From Leucothrix arctica (GTDB lineage Bacteria; Pseudomonadota; Gammaproteobacteria; Thiotrichales; Thiotrichaceae): 64,000 nt of DNA. Positions within the stretch are counted from its first letter, which is position 1; each line of letters starts with the position of its first letter. The translations under genes and the position numbers were made by a program. The stretch spans positions 37,412-101,411 of the forward strand of contig NZ_QGKL01000032.1 in the NCBI RefSeq assembly GCF_003172895.1, in the 5' to 3' direction. Below the pieces are notes generated by a model. The model had not been told where the DNA came from and did no database searches. It was given only the letters and a program-made list of their open reading frames with translations. Positions 44,441 through 53,316 of the stretch are shown here, piece after piece.

Positions 44441-46840
44441 ATGTTGAAGCGTGTGAAGTGGCGTTATCGGCTAATGCTGGTAACGCTGCTGGTGCTAGGT
44501 GCTTGGTTTTACCAGTGCCTACCAGAGCAGTTATTTAATGCCCCTTACTCCAGCATTGTGCTGAGCCGTGAGGGCAAGCTCATGGGCGCGCACATTGCGA
44601 AAGATGAGCAATGGCGATTCCCGCCAGTTGAGCAAGTACCTGACAAGTTTGCCGCGAGTATTATTGCCTTTGAAGATAAGCGTTTTGAGCAGCATATCGG
44701 AGTTGATCCGATGGCGGTGGCGCGTGCGACTTATCTAAATATCACGCAAGGTCGAGTCGTCAGTGGCGCTAGTACGCTCTCCATGCAAGTGATTCGTCTG
44801 TCTCAACAAAACCCACCGAGAACACTTTGGAATAAGCTCTTTGAAGCAGGTAGAGCGCTGCGCTTGGAGACTCGTTTTAGCAAGCGGGAAATACTAAACC
44901 TTTACGCAAGTCATGCCCCTTTTGGCGGTAATGTCGTTGGATTAGAAGCCGCTGCGTGGCGATACTTTGGGCGTGGTGCAGATAAGTTATCGTGGGCTGA
45001 AAGTGCCATGTTAGCCGTCCTGCCAAACAGTCCAGGATTGATTCATGTGAGCCGCTCACGTGCTCGGTTGAAAGCAAAGCGCGATCGCTTATTACTAACA
45101 CTCAAACAACAGCAGACTCTTTCTGAGTTGGACTACAGCTTGGCCGTGGCCGAGTCCTTGCCGCTAAAACCTGAGCCATTACCGCGTTTAACACCTCACT
45201 TGCTCGACACTCTCAACGCTCAACACCAGCAGCAAGCGACGAACACACCCCCTCGTTTTGAGACGACACTCAACCGAAGTCTGCAACGCTCAGCGATGCA
45301 AATAGCCAAGCACCACGGTGATACTTTGGCGCTGCGTGGCGTCAATAATTTAGCGATGATGGTGATTGATAATAAAACTTTTGAAGTGCTCGCTTATGTA
45401 GGGAACACACCGACTGAGCGGGCGAATAAACACGGCCAAGCGATTGACCTAGTACAGCGTCCTCGCAGTACTGGCAGCACCTTAAAACCATTTTTGTTTG
45501 CCAGTATGATTCAGAGTGGTGAAATATTACCTGAAACCTTGGTCTCAGATACACCGGTTCGTTACTCCGGTTATCGCCCTAAAAACTTCAACCGTGACTT
45601 TCATGGTGCAGTAGTAGCGCGTGCAGCCTTGGCTAGTTCGCTAAATATTCCCGCGGTAAATATGTTGAGTTATCACGGTGTGGAGCGTTTTCTCGATACC
45701 TTAAAGCAGATGGGTTTAAAGCACTTGCATCGAAATGCGCGCGACTATGGTTTACCACTGATACTAGGTGGTGCAGAAGCAAGCCTGTGGGAATTGACAG
45801 GGTTGTTTGCCAACTTATCGTCTATTGCTCAACAAAACGCGACGGAGGACTGGCGGTTTTACCGTGACGCGACATGGTTAAAAGACCCTGATAAACCATC
45901 AGATATTTCGACAAAATCAACAAGAAGCAATCGTATAAACAACATCAGTCCAGCGAGTGCGTGGATGACGTTACAGTCGTTACTTGAAGTCTCGCGCCCC
46001 GGAAATGCAGGCTACTGGAAACGTTTTAACAGCACTCACAAAGTCGCCTGGAAAACAGGGACAAGCTTTGGTTTTCGTGATGCGTGGGCTATCGGCACAA
46101 CACCGCAATACACGGTTGGCGTGTGGGTCGGTAATGCGTCAGGCGAAGGGCATCCGGGTGTCACGGGTGTCCAAGTCGCCGCGCCAATGATGTTTGATAT
46201 GTTCAATCGTTTATCGGTCGATGGCAGCTGGTTTGAAAAACCTATTTGGCAAATGAAAACAGTCAAACTCTGCAAAGACGACGGCTTTCTCGAGAATGAT
46301 TTGTGTGATGGTGTTGATTACCAAATACCAAGTGGCAGTCATTTCGAGCGCACCTCACCAAACCACCAACGGATACATGTGGTTGAAGAGGGCGACAAAC
46401 TATGGCGCGTGCACAGTGGCTGTGAGTCAGTCGCGAAAATGCAACGTCGTAACTGGTTTGTATTACCGCCCGATCAAGCGTTCTATTACCGCCAGTTTAA
46501 TGCTAACTACCAACCGTTACCTGAGTGGCGAGCAGACTGCCAGCTTAGTGCGCAGTCGATGGTGAATGAAAATCCGATATCCCTGATTTATCCACGTAGT
46601 AATACACAGGTGTATATTCCTAAAGACCTTGCTAATGAGCGTAGTAAAGTTGTGTTTAAGGCGGTACATCGAAACCCTAATGCACAGTTATTTTGGCACT
46701 TGGATAATACGTTTTTGGGTACGACGCAGGACTTCCACCAACAAGCGGTTTGGGTGAATGCGGGTATGCATACGGTCACGCTAGTGGATGAAAATGGGCA
46801 AGAAGTATCGCAGCGGTTTGAGGTGTTGAGTGACGAATAA
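44441..46840 (+). CDS. pbpC: Penicillin-binding protein 1C
   Basis: The 799-residue bifunctional peptidoglycan synthase has an N-terminal membrane anchor and a GT51 transglycosylase domain with FEDKRFEQHIGVDPMAVARA (catalytic Glu) and GASTLSMQVIRL. Its transpeptidase domain has the SxxK box in RSTGSTLKPFLFA, SLNIPAVN and WKTGTSFGFRDAW. The C-terminal ~120 residues are the BiPBP_C domain of PBP1C (ISLIYPRSNTQVYIPKDL). No obvious ribosome-binding site precedes the ATG, so coupling to the A2M gene 12 bp upstream is likely. It is believed to repair the wall where A2M acts. Confidence 0.95.
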   Translation: MLKRVKWRYRLMLVTLLVLGAWFYQCLPEQLFNAPYSSIVLSREGKLMGAHIAKDEQWRFPPVEQVPDKFAASIIAFEDKRFEQHIGVDPMAVARATYLNITQGRVVSGASTLSMQVIRLSQQNPPRTLWNKLFEAGRALRLETRFSKREILNLYASHAPFGGNVVGLEAAAWRYFGRGADKLSWAESAMLAVLPNSPGLIHVSRSRARLKAKRDRLLLTLKQQQTLSELDYSLAVAESLPLKPEPLPRLTPHLLDTLNAQHQQQATNTPPRFETTLNRSLQRSAMQIAKHHGDTLALRGVNNLAMMVIDNKTFEVLAYVGNTPTERANKHGQAIDLVQRPRSTGSTLKPFLFASMIQSGEILPETLVSDTPVRYSGYRPKNFNRDFHGAVVARAALASSLNIPAVNMLSYHGVERFLDTLKQMGLKHLHRNARDYGLPLILGGAEASLWELTGLFANLSSIAQQNATEDWRFYRDATWLKDPDKPSDISTKSTRSNRINNISPASAWMTLQSLLEVSRPGNAGYWKRFNSTHKVAWKTGTSFGFRDAWAIGTTPQYTVGVWVGNASGEGHPGVTGVQVAAPMMFDMFNRLSVDGSWFEKPIWQMKTVKLCKDDGFLENDLCDGVDYQIPSGSHFERTSPNHQRIHVVEEGDKLWRVHSGCESVAKMQRRNWFVLPPDQAFYYRQFNANYQPLPEWRADCQLSAQSMVNENPISLIYPRSNTQVYIPKDLANERSKVVFKAVHRNPNAQLFWHLDNTFLGTTQDFHQQAVWVNAGMHTVTLVDENGQEVSQRFEVLSDE

Positions 46841-46876
46841 CTATTTACCGGATCTTGAAATATTGAGGGACTTATC

Positions 46877-47554
46877 ATTAACGAATTAATACAAGCTATC
46901 TGGCTCGGTATTGCTGGTATCGACCCTGTTGGGGCGATAGTGGTATTTTCAGCAATCCATCTTGGAATTAGTCGAAATAAGATCATCGCGCTTACGGTAA
47001 GCGCATTCGTTTTCACGGTTGCGGCTGGAGTGATAATTACTGCTGTCGGTAGCAATTTTTTGCTTGTGGAAGCGGAGTCAGAGCCAGGTGCTATTTGGGC
47101 TTATCTTGAAATTGCGGTGGCTATTCTTCTTGGGTACTGGCTCTTGAGCAAACTATTAGGGAAGCGTGATTTCGAGAAAAAGGAAAAGAAGCAGCTGCCT
47201 GTTGAGGGTTCAATTGCCGTGTATGCGTTATCTGGTGCTGCGCTCTCAATCCCTTCAGTGTTTGATCCCACCTTTATCGCTACTGCGGTTGTCGTGGCAG
47301 ACAATAATGATGTGATGTTAAGCACCGCAGTGTTCACACTTTGGACCTTGATCAGTCAGTTTATGTTGTTTGTTTTGGTCGTTGCTTACCTTAACGGTAG
47401 AGAAAAACCGCTTGTAGATGCAACACTATTATTTTGGAAACGACATGGACGCCTATTGACGAATTTATTATATGTTATAGGCGCATTGCTTGTGTTGTTG
47501 CTGTTGATGGATGCAGGTTACTACATAGTAAAGGGCCACTATTTTTCATTGTAA
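46877..47554 (+). CDS. Multi-pass membrane protein with probable ATT start
   Basis: The frame is open from 46859, after an in-frame TGA at 46856, but has no ATG, GTG or TTG before GTG 46940. Starting at GTG would cut the first membrane helix. ATT 46877 has a strong Shine-Dalgarno (GAGGGA, 46865-46870) six bases upstream and gives a 225-residue protein beginning with an INELIQAIWLGIAGIDPVGA stretch. Five to six helices follow with a charged loop (KRDFEKKEKKQ) and SGAALSIPSVFDPTFIATAV. The internal D/PVG...DPT repeat recalls LysE/GAP-type small-molecule exporters, but I cannot place the family. ATT starts are rare (infC is the known case). A sequencing error is the alternative. Confidence 0.65.
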   Translation: MNELIQAIWLGIAGIDPVGAIVVFSAIHLGISRNKIIALTVSAFVFTVAAGVIITAVGSNFLLVEAESEPGAIWAYLEIAVAILLGYWLLSKLLGKRDFEKKEKKQLPVEGSIAVYALSGAALSIPSVFDPTFIATAVVVADNNDVMLSTAVFTLWTLISQFMLFVLVVAYLNGREKPLVDATLLFWKRHGRLLTNLLYVIGALLVLLLLMDAGYYIVKGHYFSL

Positions 47555-47661
47555 GACTAAATGTCGAATAGCTGGAACTCAACCTAGAGTCTGACTTAAC
47601 AATACCGCAACACTGACAGGTAAAAAGTATTCATAAGTGAAATGTATTGAGTGAAGGTAAG

Positions 47662-47686
47662 TAGTGGACACAATGTGTGACCACTA
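47662..47686. terminator. Hairpin between convergent genes
   Basis: The stem TAGTGG-x-CACA / TGTG-x-CCACTA (10 pairs with one A-A mismatch) has an ATG loop, followed by TCTTTATT. It probably ends the membrane-protein gene and the opposite secreted-protein gene. Confidence 0.5.
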
Positions 47687-47697
47687 TCTTTATTAGT

Positions 47698-48378
47698 TTA
47701 TCGTCTCCAAGTCGTATAGCCGATGTGTAAATTACCGGGGCTTGCACCAGCAGCTCGGTTCACACGGAATTGGGCATAACGTCCTTCATTGGTCTTTACG
47801 CACACATAACTACCTACAGGAATTCTCGGTAGCGGAATAGGTATCGCACGTAGCGTTCTATTCTTACAGCCGTCACGTCCTACTGAACGGGTACCTGCAA
47901 TGCCAATCGTCGCACCGTTTCTGGGTGTAATAAATCGGCGCGTTGCGGTTTGTGCTTGGAACCAAATATCAGCGCCTTGTGATCTCACTTGACCATAATC
48001 CAGATCCACCAAGTAGGTTTGTGGAATCACCAGCGGGCCTGTTCTCAGCGTACGTGCGGGCTGCACTTTGTCTTTACACAAAAAGTCACGCGACCTAGGT
48101 TGGCAAATCTTTGTGGTTGGCTCTAAACGCATGGTCCAGAATGCTGCATGATTGCCGTACTTACAGACTAGGGTGCGTTTGCCTCCGATCATTTGAACAG
48201 CCGTTCCCTGCAAGTTGTTGACGTAGGGTGTTCGCCACCAGCCACCGAGTAGGCCTGTCGTCATTTGTACTCGTGCTTGGGTCACTGGGCAATTGATTAC
48301 GCTGGTTGCAGCGTGAGCTAGCGAGCTATAAAAGCCCGAAGCCGTCAATACGAATAGGATCGAAAATAACTTCCTCAT
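47698..48378 (-). CDS. Secreted Arg-rich protein of unknown function
   Basis: The 226-residue protein begins at ATG 48378 with a GAGGAG site. Its signal peptide is KLFSILFVLTASGFYSSLAHA, cleaved before ATS. The mature part is rich in Arg, Gly and Thr, with six Cys (INCPVTQA, LVCKYGN, KICQPRS, FLCKDK, DGCKNR, YVCVKTNE) that could form three disulphides. Its end, YAQFRVNRAAGASPGNLHIG, is noteworthy. No family is recognised. It is probably a monocistronic exported protein. An 18-bp perfect palindrome ~95 bp upstream of the start suggests it is regulated. Confidence 0.75.
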   Translation of the reverse strand: MRKLFSILFVLTASGFYSSLAHAATSVINCPVTQARVQMTTGLLGGWWRTPYVNNLQGTAVQMIGGKRTLVCKYGNHAAFWTMRLEPTTKICQPRSRDFLCKDKVQPARTLRTGPLVIPQTYLVDLDYGQVRSQGADIWFQAQTATRRFITPRNGATIGIAGTRSVGRDGCKNRTLRAIPIPLPRIPVGSYVCVKTNEGRYAQFRVNRAAGASPGNLHIGYTTWRR

Positions 48379-48472
48379 ATGATTCTCCTCGTTGCTTTGT
48401 CGATTAAAAATGTCTATCGACTTGCTATAAGAGTAGTACATGTTTTTTTAAGGTGTTTTCAATTAAGTTGTA

Positions 48473-48490
48473 ACGTCACTTTAGTGACGT
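48473..48490. promoter_or_regulatory. 18-bp perfect palindrome (operator candidate)
   Basis: ACGTCACT-TT-AGTGACGT is a perfect 8-2-8 inverted repeat lying between the XRE-regulator stop and the start of the secreted-protein gene. A further half-site ACGTCACT recurs at 48543-48550, 70 bp away. Size and symmetry suit a dimeric repressor or activator controlling the secreted-protein gene. Confidence 0.5.
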
Positions 48491-48619
48491 GTAAATGACT
48501 CACAGAATCACCCAAATGGCAGTGCATCCAGGTAATTCAATTACGTCACTCGTGGATGTTCGGGAAGAGCAGAGACAGGCAACAGCAAGGAAGCGAAGCT
48601 GTTAAAGGTCATTGATAGA

Positions 48620-49429
48620 CTATTGCCACTTCGCCATAACATGATTATGCGGTTGAGTAGAGTTGGTGGTTTGCTTGTATTTATTACTCAGCGGGAACAG
48701 TTGCATGACTGGAAACGGCCCCAATCCATAAACAATCTTATATAACTGCAAGTCCTCATTACCAAAAAACATTTGATCTTGTGTCGCAAGGTAATCAAAG
48801 TCTTTTTGTAGCTGAGAAAATTGCTCTTGAAGCTGGGCAATACTTGATGGCCTCATCAAACGGCTGCCCGCTGAGAAGCAATATTCAGGGTCGTTGTTAT
48901 TACTAATGCAGTGGCTAATGAAGTTCTTATTTGCCTTCTTAATATGATCACTTAATGGGCCATGAAAGCGTAAGCGAATCGGTAATGACACGCTGAAGCG
49001 AATATCATTGTTTTCCAATATTTCCAGCACATCGAGCTTCTCTAATTCTCTGAGGTAGCTATAAAGTTGACTGTCAGTGAGTCTGTATTCTTCAGCGATC
49101 TTTTGCGGGCTAATGTGAGAGATTAGCAATACTAAAAAGGCAAAGAGGTCAGGGTGTTTGGCGATCTCCTTTTCGATCTCAATGGGAAGGTATTGTGCTG
49201 AACTCTGCATGCGTTCCTGCATGGCAACCAAGTCACTAAAGCTCATACCAATGACCGAACAGATCTCAATCAAACGACTCATCTTGCAGTCTTTGTCTCT
49301 GAACAATCGTTTTATTGTTAACTCACTGACATCTAACGCTTCGCCAAGCTTTGCGTAGGTATAACCCTGAGACTTAAGTGCTTGGCGGAGTGTGACAAAG
49401 AGGTGCTCGCGATGCTGTTCATCATTCAT
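48620..49429 (-). CDS. XRE-family HTH transcriptional regulator
   Basis: The 269-residue protein has an N-terminal helix-turn-helix (FVTLRQALKSQGYTYAKLGE, ALDVSELTIKRLFRDK). A second winged-helix-like segment follows at residues ~85-125 (ISPQKIAEEYRLTDSQLYSYL), then a helical effector region. This plan resembles a set of proteobacterial regulators with XRE HTH plus an uncharacterised C-terminus. It diverges from an exported beta-propeller gene across ~115 bp containing an inverted repeat, so it probably controls that gene and itself. The effector is unknown. Confidence 0.82.
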   Translation of the reverse strand: MNDEQHREHLFVTLRQALKSQGYTYAKLGEALDVSELTIKRLFRDKDCKMSRLIEICSVIGMSFSDLVAMQERMQSSAQYLPIEIEKEIAKHPDLFAFLVLLISHISPQKIAEEYRLTDSQLYSYLRELEKLDVLEILENNDIRFSVSLPIRLRFHGPLSDHIKKANKNFISHCISNNNDPEYCFSAGSRLMRPSSIAQLQEQFSQLQKDFDYLATQDQMFFGNEDLQLYKIVYGLGPFPVMQLFPLSNKYKQTTNSTQPHNHVMAKWQ

Positions 49430-49467
49430 GTTATGAACCTAAGAAACGTAGTTTAGTAGTCTTTTAT

Positions 49468-49501
49468 GATACCTTTTTTAATTTAAATTTCAAAAAGTAT
49501 C
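49468..49501. promoter_or_regulatory. Inverted repeat in the XRE/propeller divergent region
   Basis: GATACCTTTTT (49468-49478) and AAAAAGTATC (49492-49501) pair over 10 bp with one bulged C, centred between the two divergent starts. The position suits an operator of the adjacent XRE regulator. Confidence 0.4.
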
Positions 49502-49543
49502 TTCTGTGTGATTCTTATCATCACTTTAACGAAGGAGATAGAC

Positions 49544-50404
49544 ATGAAATTTCGCCATACATTAACCGTTGCAGCATTTGCATTAGTAATTGCGCAGAGC
49601 CCTGTGATTGCCGCAGAAAAACTTTGGTCTTTATCAGGTTTTAACCAACCCGAGTCTGTACTCGCAGACACTACAAATAAGGTGCTCTACGTGAGTAACA
49701 TCAATGGTTCACCGGTTGAGGCAACAGGAAATGGCTATATTAGTCGTGTGTCAGAGTTAGGTGATATTTTAGATCATAAGTGGGTAACGGGCTTAGGTTC
49801 ACCTAAAGGAATGGCAAGTGCTAATGGCATGTTGTACGTCGCTGATCTGACGTTTTTACGCGTGATTGATATTGCTCAAGGCAAGGTTGTGAATAGCGTT
49901 GAAGTGGCCAATAGTAAAATGTTAAATGACGTAACGGTTGATGACGAAGGCAATGTCTACGTTACTGATTTATTAGCAGGCGGCATTTACCGTTATGCTG
50001 ATAAAAAAATCACACGCTGGTTTGATCATGAAGATATTCCACACCCAAACGGCATTCAATATGACAAGGGTCAGTTGTTGATTGGTAGCTGGGGAAAGGA
50101 TATTCAAAGCGATTTTACCACCAGCGAAGCAGGTAGCGTCTATCGCTTGGGCCTAAAAACCAAACGGTTAACCCTAGACGAAAAAGCTGAGCAAATCGGT
50201 AACTTAGATGGGATCAGTGTTTCAGGTGAGAATATTATTACCAACGACTGGATAAATGGCAATGTCTTTGAGGTAAGTAGTAGCGGAACAAAACTGCTGT
50301 TTAATGCGGGTAAGGGTGCTGCGGATACCTCTGTCATCGATGGTAAGTTGTATGTACCGATGATGATGGATAATAGAGTTGATGTGTATTCTTTGAAGCA
50401 ATAA
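49544..50404 (+). CDS. Exported SMP-30/gluconolactonase-like beta-propeller protein
   Basis: The 286-residue protein begins at ATG 49544 with an AAGGAGAT site. The signal peptide HTLTVAAFALVIAQSPVIAA-E sends it to the periplasm. The rest repeats propeller-blade motifs: PESVLADTTNKVLYVSNING, PKGMASANGMLYVADLTFLR, LNDVTVDDEGNVYVTDLLAG, HPNGIQYDKGQLLIGSWG and LDGISVSGENIITNDW. This is the six-bladed SMP-30/gluconolactonase-like fold. Asn/Asp residues that usually hold the metal occur in the blades, but lactonase activity is not proven. It is monocistronic, with a strong terminator 70 bp downstream. Confidence 0.85.
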   Translation: MKFRHTLTVAAFALVIAQSPVIAAEKLWSLSGFNQPESVLADTTNKVLYVSNINGSPVEATGNGYISRVSELGDILDHKWVTGLGSPKGMASANGMLYVADLTFLRVIDIAQGKVVNSVEVANSKMLNDVTVDDEGNVYVTDLLAGGIYRYADKKITRWFDHEDIPHPNGIQYDKGQLLIGSWGKDIQSDFTTSEAGSVYRLGLKTKRLTLDEKAEQIGNLDGISVSGENIITNDWINGNVFEVSSSGTKLLFNAGKGAADTSVIDGKLYVPMMMDNRVDVYSLKQ

Positions 50405-50473
50405 GCCGTAGTCCTAGCGCTGATGCTAGTCGCGGTGTTAATCAGCGAATGGATATCCTCGCGAGTATCTCAA

Positions 50474-50516
50474 CCTAGAGGCGCTCAATCATATAGTTAG
50501 ATTGAGCGCCTCTAGG
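50474..50516. terminator. Long-stem hairpin terminator
   Basis: A perfect 16-bp stem, CCTAGAGGCGCTCAAT / ATTGAGCGCCTCTAGG, with an 11-nt loop, is followed by CTTT. It ends the beta-propeller gene. The rest of the 310-bp gap (50405-50714) shows no gene. Confidence 0.8.
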
Positions 50517-50714
50517 CTTTCCACAGAAAGATGTTTATAGCAATTCCTCATAAGAAAGCCCTCTTTGTATTGTTGAATTTTAGCAAAGAGTTGCACTTGA
50601 AAGTTAGCATAGCTTTGGTAAAGGTTGCGTTTGATGTGGCGGCGTATTGCTAATAGCGGGGACTTTTATTGAAACATGTGTTTCCATTGAGTTATCAAAG
50701 AACAGGAAGAAAAT

Positions 50715-51215
50715 ATGAGCGAGATTCCTAACAACTCAAAGATCAGTTCTCACGTCGATGGTGCGTATTTTGCGGATTGCCACGCTACGGTTATTCCTTA
50801 TGAAAACCAGTCAGCACTAGATACATTCTTGCAACAAGCGCGCGAAATGCCAGGCTGGATTAATGCGTTGATGTCTTTGCGTAATAAAGCGGTATCGAGG
50901 TTAGGCCTGAAAAACTTAGGTTCGTTTGCAGATGTAGAGCAAGGGAAAGCAAGTGCCGATTACAAGGTGGGTGACAGAGTTGGGATTTTCACATTATATG
51001 AAAATACGCATCATGAAGTGATTCTTGAAGATCAAGATAAGCATTTAGGTGTGAGGTTGTCGTTTTTTATTGAGCCAGAAGCGGGTGGAACTGCCAAAGT
51101 CCACGCAACCACAGTGGTTCATGTGAATAACACCTTGGGTAAGGTGTATATGTTTTTTGTCGCACCCGTTCATAAGGTGATCGTGCCAGCGACCCTTAAA
51201 CGACTTAACGCTTAA
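50715..51215 (+). CDS. DUF2867 family protein
   Basis: The 166-residue soluble protein carries HVDGAYFADCHATVIPYENQ, LGLKNLGSF and YKVGDRVGIFTLYENTHHEVI, and ends FFVAPVHKVIVPATLKRL, the usual DUF2867 layout. The fold is related to START/SRPBCC-like hydrophobic-ligand binders, but no activity is established. AGGAAGAAAAT precedes the ATG. It overlaps the convergent gspC by 4 bp, with no terminator between them. Confidence 0.82.
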   Translation: MSEIPNNSKISSHVDGAYFADCHATVIPYENQSALDTFLQQAREMPGWINALMSLRNKAVSRLGLKNLGSFADVEQGKASADYKVGDRVGIFTLYENTHHEVILEDQDKHLGVRLSFFIEPEAGGTAKVHATTVVHVNNTLGKVYMFFVAPVHKVIVPATLKRLNA

Positions 51216-52315
51216 AAACTATATCTAAACGTCTCTTCATCCTGTCCACGCATAACCGTAATCGATAACTGGTCAGAACTCACAAAGTTATACAGTGCTT
51301 GTTGAATAGTCGACGGGTCTTGCAAGCGCACACCATTTAATTCAGTCACCACATCACCCGGTCTAAAACCAACCTGATACAGCAGACGTAGTTTATTACT
51401 CAAGTGCAGTCGATAGCCTTTCACCTGACCGTTGATTAATAGCGGCTCAGGCGCAGCGTACTGAGCTAGCAAAGACGCATCATTAATAATATCTTCACGT
51501 AGCTTTCGTAAGTCACGCTGACCTAAGGTCTCACCACGGTTTTTACGAGGGTCAGAATTAGCCGCGGCATTCGTTTGTTGGGCACGAGCAGCGGCAAGGT
51601 TAGCCGAAACAGCGTTAGGCATGGTACGAACAGGTTTAGGTGTTGAGCCTTTCGGGGCAGGTTGGTCGCCATCTGCGAGGAATATTTCCTGACGCACACC
51701 ACGATTATCCAGCACCACTTTATCCGCATAAATATCTAAGACTTTAACGCCACCAGCTAGCATATCGTTCTCAGAAAACATCTGCTGGTTACCACCTTCA
51801 ACCGACATAATGGCAGAGGATTTGTTTTTCTTAGGCGCTGGCTTAAGTACTGCTGTCGGCTCACTGTCACCAAACAAATCACCTAAGTCAGCTTGTATCT
51901 GGCTAACCGCATCAAGTTTGGGAGCCACAATAGGTGTTGCTTTATAAGAGTCTTCAGAGCGTCCTGTCGCACGCTTACTTGACCAAATGCCGTGTAAGCT
52001 AATCTTGATAGGTGGCTCAGTTGGTTCGGGTGCAGCAACAGCCTGAGGCGCTTTAGGCGTAGGTCGCTTGACCACTGGTGCAGTACGTTTCACTTCACCA
52101 AACATATGATTATCGGCAATCACTTTGCCAAGGTTTGACTGCTGTTGTGTTTGTATCGGAGCGGGTGCGCTGAGTTTAGGCGCAGCAATCACATCTTCTG
52201 GTGGCGCTAAAACGACCCACAACAACTTTGCTAGTGTCGCAGAAAACGCAACGACTAGTAGGGGAGTCATTATTGCTGGTACACGCTGTATCAATGATTT
52301 GGTTTGATCTCTCAT
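51212..52315 (-). CDS. gspC: Type II secretion system protein GspC
   Basis: The 367-residue inner-membrane protein of the T2SS contacts GspD and substrates. A membrane helix at about 13-35 is followed by a Pro-rich linker and the homology region (IKISLHGIWSSKRATG; IMSVEGGNQQMFSENDML...GGVKVLDIYADKVVLDNRGV REIFL-like strand). A PDZ-like C-terminus starts near residue 290 (RLHLSNKLRLLYQVGFRPGD, VVTELNGVRLQD). The linker (~120 residues) is longer than usual. No other gsp gene is in the window, so it is either an outlier of the T2SS locus or lies at its far edge. The HR-plus-PDZ order makes the call firm. Confidence 0.85.
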   Translation of the reverse strand: MRDQTKSLIQRVPAIMTPLLVVAFSATLAKLLWVVLAPPEDVIAAPKLSAPAPIQTQQQSNLGKVIADNHMFGEVKRTAPVVKRPTPKAPQAVAAPEPTEPPIKISLHGIWSSKRATGRSEDSYKATPIVAPKLDAVSQIQADLGDLFGDSEPTAVLKPAPKKNKSSAIMSVEGGNQQMFSENDMLAGGVKVLDIYADKVVLDNRGVRQEIFLADGDQPAPKGSTPKPVRTMPNAVSANLAAARAQQTNAAANSDPRKNRGETLGQRDLRKLREDIINDASLLAQYAAPEPLLINGQVKGYRLHLSNKLRLLYQVGFRPGDVVTELNGVRLQDPSTIQQALYNFVSSDQLSITVMRGQDEETFRYSF

Positions 52316-52467
52316 AACGCAGAGTCAGTCTCGGTGGTTAATTATCTGGGGGTGTTATTTTTGTTATCTCCCAAATAATTTAGGATTGCGAGCTATGCTA
52401 GCAGTGACCGCGCGACGATGTGAATATTTCTGACCTATGCGAACTAATCAGCGATAAAACACCCGTT

Positions 52468-53196
52468 TTACAAGTCACCCCAGTAGCTTTGACACAGTGC
52501 GATCCCAGCGATAACTGCCGTTTCAGCACGCAAAATACGTGGGCCAAACAGAATCGTCTGAACGCCTTGTTGCTGCATCAACTCAACTTCGTCTTCACGG
52601 AAACCCCCTTCTGGGCCAACCAATAAAGAAATAGGCTGTGAAGGTTTCTCTAAAGTATCCAAGCTTTCAGTCGCAGTCGGCAACATCGCCAAACGTAAGG
52701 TATCATCGTTTTGCATGAGGTAATCATTAAACGCCAGCGCGTCTAGCAACTCAGGCACACGCGTACGTCCAGACTGCTCGCAAGCGGCATGAATCACGCC
52801 TAACCAATGCGCTGCTTTTTTCTCTAAACGATTACCTTTCAGGTTTAAAACACTACGCGCAGCAATCACGGGTTGAATGCAAGTCACGCCCATTTCCACC
52901 GCTTTTTGTAGTGCGAAATCAAACTTATCCGACTTGATAAGGGCTAATACTAAGGTGATTTCTAACGGTGACTCGCGATCAATTTCATCATGTTTAGTGA
53001 TCAATACCGTCGAGTTACGCTTATTTACTTCCGTAAAGTGAGCGTGGTACTCGCCGCCTTGGCCGTTGAATAAGATCAGTGCGTCATCGACTTTGCCGCG
53101 CAAAACCTGCACCGCATGACGGTGTAATTCTTCAGGGAGTGCAAGCTGCTCGTCACAGTTTAATGCTTGGTCGATATAATAACGGGGGATTCTCAC
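52468..53196 (-). CDS. rsmE: 16S rRNA (uracil1498-N3)-methyltransferase
   Basis: The 242-residue SPOUT methyltransferase modifies U1498 in 16S rRNA. The N-terminal PUA-like part (IPRYYIDQALNCDEQLALPE, HAVQVLRGKVDDALILFNG) and the C-terminal trefoil-knot motif (SLLVGPEGGFREDEVELMQQ and ILFGPRILRAETAVIAGIAL) are diagnostic. It starts at GTG 53196 with AGGAATG upstream. Length is normal. It is a single gene between gspC and the cytochrome gene on the same strand. Confidence 0.95.
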   Translation of the reverse strand: MRIPRYYIDQALNCDEQLALPEELHRHAVQVLRGKVDDALILFNGQGGEYHAHFTEVNKRNSTVLITKHDEIDRESPLEITLVLALIKSDKFDFALQKAVEMGVTCIQPVIAARSVLNLKGNRLEKKAAHWLGVIHAACEQSGRTRVPELLDALAFNDYLMQNDDTLRLAMLPTATESLDTLEKPSQPISLLVGPEGGFREDEVELMQQQGVQTILFGPRILRAETAVIAGIALCQSYWGDL

Positions 53197-53260
53197 GGAT
53201 TCATTCCTAATGGCGAGTGTGGGTCATAGCAGTGAATAATAGCCTAAGCGATGGCAACAG

Positions 53261-53287
53261 TGGTAACCCAAATTGCATGGGTCACCA
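53261..53287 (-). terminator. Hairpin downstream of the cytochrome gene
   Basis: The stem TGGT-x-ACCCA / TGGGT-x-ACCA (9 pairs, one A-C mismatch) lies past the stop of the cytochrome c gene and before rsmE. It probably ends the molybdenum hydroxylase operon. No clear T-run is present. Confidence 0.45.
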
Positions 53288-53316
53288 GCTGTCTTTAGTG
53301 ACTGACCACGTCTAAT

